Assembly: GCA_001969505.1 (NCBI GenBank)
Contig: LSSK01000810.1
Span: forward strand, 1 to 24,363
DNA from: Zancudomyces culisetae
Lineage: Eukaryota > Kickxellomycota > Harpellomycetes > Harpellales > Legeriomycetaceae
Direction: 5' to 3'
Length of the DNA stretch: 24,363 bases
The translations under genes were made by a program, and so were the position numbers. Positions 21,101 to 24,363 of this stretch are shown piece by piece (position 1 is the first letter of the stretch; each line of letters opens with the position of its first letter). A model generated the notes under the pieces. The model had not been told where the DNA came from. It searched no databases and saw only the letters and a list, made by a program, of their open reading frames with translations.

Positions 21101-21107
21101 TTATATA
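21101..21107 (-). promoter_or_regulatory. TATA box of the Gly/Tyr-rich gene
   Basis: TATATAA on the minus strand, followed by AG, 74 bp upstream of the ATG. This spacing allows a start site about 30 bp downstream and a short leader. Confidence 0.5.
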
Positions 21108-23443
21108 CGAAAATATGTGATATCTTTAAACAAAAGGCGAAAACTCCAAAACCTGATAGTTCAGCTTTTTATAAGTTCGAAAATGAAACGCCGTGTTTTC
21201 GTTTTTCTTTTCCTTTTAGCTTTTTCTTTTCCATTTCTCTTTGTATTTCGCAGTGTTATCTCCTTTGTTGATGCTGTTGCATTTAACTCAAATCGCAGTT
21301 TCGAGCAAGTCCAGTGCATTTCCTCCACTTGCTCTCACCTCTCCTGTTTATTCCGGATAGTAATTTACTTTTGCCCAATCTAGACAAAGAAAAAAAACGA
21401 CAGATTTTTCATTGTGCCCTCTTTTGCCAGGTTTTTTCGGTCAATTCATCAATTTTTCAATACCGGAAACATGAGTACGTGCCAATTTATTAGCCTATCT
21501 CACTGTACCTTTGTTGATTCTCCTTGTTTTTTCCATCCAATACTGTGAATGCCTTTTTTGATAATTCCGCATCTATTCGTTCAAATTTGTAAAACTCACA
21601 AGTGCTACTCTAAATTTTTCATCATTTGCTAATTAATTTTACCACATAAACGATTACTCCTTATGTCCTGCTTTTTTTTCCCCAAGTTTCATGTTGAATT
21701 AAAATTCCACCAAATTAAAAAGTGTCCTCAAAGCCCCATGAACGCTTATCCTAATTTGCTTATTAATCGCCGCATTTTTTTCCCACTCTACGCATGCTTT
21801 GTTTGCTTGGTATTAGTATTTTTTAGTAAAAGATAAATAATAGTAAATGGCATGTATTTCCCAACGAGAACACCAACAACGACTCACGGCATAAAAGTTA
21901 CAATAGGTGATAACGTGAGGAAAAAACGTGCAAACAATCTTTTCGAGTCTTCCCGCTTCCCTCTCTTTGTGTATTCAGCTCTGCGCTTATTCAAAAACCT
22001 AACAAAATTTCACAAAAGGGACAAAGACCAAACAGCAAGTGCAGCATGTGGTATAAAAAAGGGGTAGGTGATAGCACAGGCACAAAACACCATCTCTCAT
22101 CCTCCGTTTCTCGCCTTCCCCTCCCACCCCCAAAAAAAATATTGTTATGGAAAAAATTGAAGACTGAGATCGTTCAAATTGCTAATTTTAGCTCATTTTT
22201 TCAAACACAATGTTGTTTATCTTGGCATTACATATACCCTAAAATATAATACTAATGATTTTTTTTTCCAACGTAATCAATCGTTATCGTGGCTGCATCA
22301 GGTTGGGTTTATGGTTTCAACCTGACATGCACATAGCATATCATCTTGAATAAATACATGGATATCAACTACACAACCCCTTTCTCTTGCGGGGCTATAC
22401 CGTAAGGACAGACAATCAAAAATACTTTTTGCTTGAACCATAAGAACTAAAGCATTTTGAATACAAATGGGACATATGTTGTGAGTTCTTGAGCGATTTA
22501 TGTGTTTATGAGCTAAAGAGAACATGCAGACATGGTTTGATGTTCCTTTTTTTCCCTTTTTTTTGTCACAAATGGAAATAGTCTTTGGAAGTTTTAGGTT
22601 TTCCAACACATTTGCTATATTCTCGTTATTTAGGAATTACAGTTAAAAGAAAAGATACTGAAGAACAGTAATTACGTTTATAATACCGCTCTATGGTAGG
22701 CTGGCCTATCAGATGGGTATTACAAGACGCATTTAAGTACTCTTATACAGTGTTTGTATTTGTTTTGGATAATGCACTTGTGCAGATATGCATGTAAAGT
22801 AACATTTAACGTAATCTGTACCATTTTATGGAAATATTAAACTTAATATACAGTTTTGTTTCACACAACAAATTGTGGTATATAAGTATATACGTAATTA
22901 TGTACATGGTGTACAATATGATTCTTTACACGCACTGGTAATCTCGCTCTGTGAGTAGTTAATTTTAAGTTGCTCCATATATCCCTCTATTTTTGGGTAA
23001 CACGACCCTGCTTTCATTTTATCTCTTGCCATATCTACACTCAATTTGCTTACGGAAAATATCGAAACGAATTCCGAGGATTACATGGGGGAGAAATAGG
23101 AATTTTACCAATACGCCCAAACTGGTAATCTAAAAAAAAAAATTTTAATGGAACTAGCATCCAATGACGATTTGTAAATCTCTCATTCGAGAATAGTATA
23201 CTCATCACATAATAAATTCCGGATATGTTCCTAAAATAAAACTAGGGAAAATAGTCAGCAGGGACTAGACTTCTTTGTTCCCTAACATATTCAAAGGAAA
23301 AATTCTAATTGAGCACATTTATACCTACCAAAAGTAACACCCACATCTTGGAAAGGGCACGATTTTACAACGCGAGTCAGGGAATAGAGGAGCCTACTGG
23401 TATAGTATGAAATTTAATCACATTGGTTAAAAGCACATACAAG
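21108..23443. other. Long region with no confident gene between Gly/Tyr-rich gene and NUS1
   Basis: About 2.3 kb, AT-rich with T-runs. It holds a TATA-like TATAAAAAAG at 22051-22060, a perfect 7-bp inverted repeat (CAGGTTG/CAACCTG at about 22300-22325), an ATG-started hydrophobic frame at 21183-21383 and a Cys-containing minus frame at 22298-22609. None of these is enough to call a gene. It may include regulatory DNA for the highly expressed-looking neighbour at 20476-21027. Confidence 0.5.
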
Positions 23444-24363
23444 ATGGTTGAATTTTTGACATTTGTGGCACATTTGGTGTGGTTTGTGACACTACAACTA
23501 TACCTAGTAGTAAGTTATGTAAATAGCACGGTGCAGGATTTATATCAGCTAACAATAGCATGGTGGGATTTCCTATTTGTGCCAGAACTAAAAAGGCGGA
23601 TCAATTTTAAAAAAACATTGGCTCAAAAGCTTGCTGGGAAACAAGAAAAGGAACTAAATACTTTTGACGGCTTAGTTGAGATCAAAAAGTTACCACAGCA
23701 TTTGGCCGTAGTACTACCAACAGATTTTGAGAGTTTTTTTAAAATCAAGCCGATTCCATTTCATCTGGCCTCGGTCGATTATCTATTGAAAAAGCAAAGG
23801 CTTTTGCTTACGATCCAAAATCTCACATACTGGAGTTTGATGTTTAATATAAAGCAGCTGTCTATCTATTCAAAGAACAGTAAGTGTATCTGTATTTATC
23901 TTTAAGATACTTTATTTATCCCAACTGGTATTGAAAATTTCGATGATGCTTCAATACCCAACTGTATTGGAACTGGAATTATTATATCAGTTGTATGGTA
24001 GGAGCTAAGACGTAGAATATCTTATCATATCTAAAATACACTTTTGATGAAAAAAGACCATAACCACAGTTTAAATGACATAGATAATTTCAAAAAGTTT
24101 ATAAAAGATATCGTTGAATGTTTGGCAGACTCAAAAATCCTCAACAAATTTGCACAACGACCCATTGACATTGTTATTTCCTGTGATCAGTACATTTATA
24201 AGCTACACTCACACGGAGGCTTTTCTTGCGATTCGAGGAGCAATCTTTCAAAAGTTAGCTGTGATATTCACATCAACATAATCTCAAAGGAGGATGGCTT
24301 TTCGAAACTAGTTCAACTGACAAAGGATTTGAGCTACTTGACTGGTCGGAACGAAATTAAAAA
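23444..24363 (+). CDS. NUS1: Nus1/NgBR subunit of cis-prenyltransferase (partial, runs off the window)
   Basis: Exon 1 is 23444-23879 (145 codons plus one base). A following exon running to the window end is read in one frame from about 24057. Residues 5-27 are a hydrophobic membrane anchor. The family motif KLPQHLAVVL sits at 82-91, followed by a helical stretch and the strand IKQLSIYSKN. The second exon carries DIHINIISKEDGFSKLVQLT, matching the Nus1 strand and helix that precede the C-terminal RxG motif, which lies outside the window. Nus1 pairs with Rer2/DHDDS at the ER to make the dehydrodolichyl chain for glycosylation. The donor is a clear GTAAGT (23880). The only acceptor keeping phase, AAAAAAG at 24050-24056, is poor; a weaker donor GTGTAT with the better acceptor CCACAG (24069) also fits. 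The splice is therefore unresolved. Confidence 0.82.

Overview
This window is eukaryotic nuclear DNA, AT-rich and intron-bearing, almost certainly from a fungus. The fungal signals are a secreted protein with a fungal-type CBM19-like cysteine domain, a fungal-style Rieske protein, a Cdk8/Ssn3 kinase with a DLG motif, and compact gene spacing. A WD40-type Edc4/Ge-1, absent from budding yeasts, together with frequent 70-320 nt introns (usual donor GTAAGT or GTAxxx, at least one TACTAAT branch site, acceptor usually TAG) points away from Saccharomycotina yeasts. An early-diverging fungal lineage is possible, but I cannot place it from sequence alone. No tRNA, rRNA, CRISPR, transposon or virus was recognised.

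Layout. 43-597 (+): orphan ORF, perhaps a terminal exon. 1412-2144 (-): PRELI/Ups-family mitochondrial lipid-transfer protein, 3 exons. 2145-4119: no confident gene. 4120-6078 (+): Mediator kinase CDK8/SSN3, 8 exons. 6416-7350 (+): Rrp17/NOL12-family ribosome biogenesis factor, 4 exons. 7403-7570 (-): possible tiny two-exon gene. 7724-8356 (-): secreted His/Gly/Tyr-rich protein with a six-cysteine chitin-binding-like tail and a probable 5'UTR intron. 9363-9800 (-): weak two-exon candidate divergent from RIP1. 9887-10998 (+): Rieske protein RIP1, 2 exons. 11366-12696 (-): TFIIH subunit TFB3/MAT1, 3 exons. 13084-16341 (-): Edc4, single 1085-codon exon. 17614-19252 (+): RVB2, 3 exons, the first coding only ATG. 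19369-19794 (-): SmG, 2 exons. 20476-21027 (-): Gly/Tyr/Gln repeat protein. 21108-23443: long stretch with no confident gene. 23444 to the window end (+): NUS1, partial.

The genes are mostly housekeeping and do not form an operon-like system. Several act in RNA polymerase II transcription and RNA metabolism: CDK8 in Mediator, TFB3 in TFIIH, RVB2 in chromatin remodelling, SmG in splicing, Edc4 in decapping, Rrp17 in rRNA processing. This is probably chance linkage. RIP1 and the PRELI protein are mitochondrial, and NUS1 serves dolichol synthesis at the ER. All exon models were built by hand from splice signals, reading phase and family resemblance. The least understood items are the secreted cysteine-tail protein, the Gly/Tyr/Gln repeat protein, the orphan acidic ORF, a coding-like frame after the PRELI stop, and the small spliced candidates. 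I saw no clear evidence of a wholly new multi-gene system.
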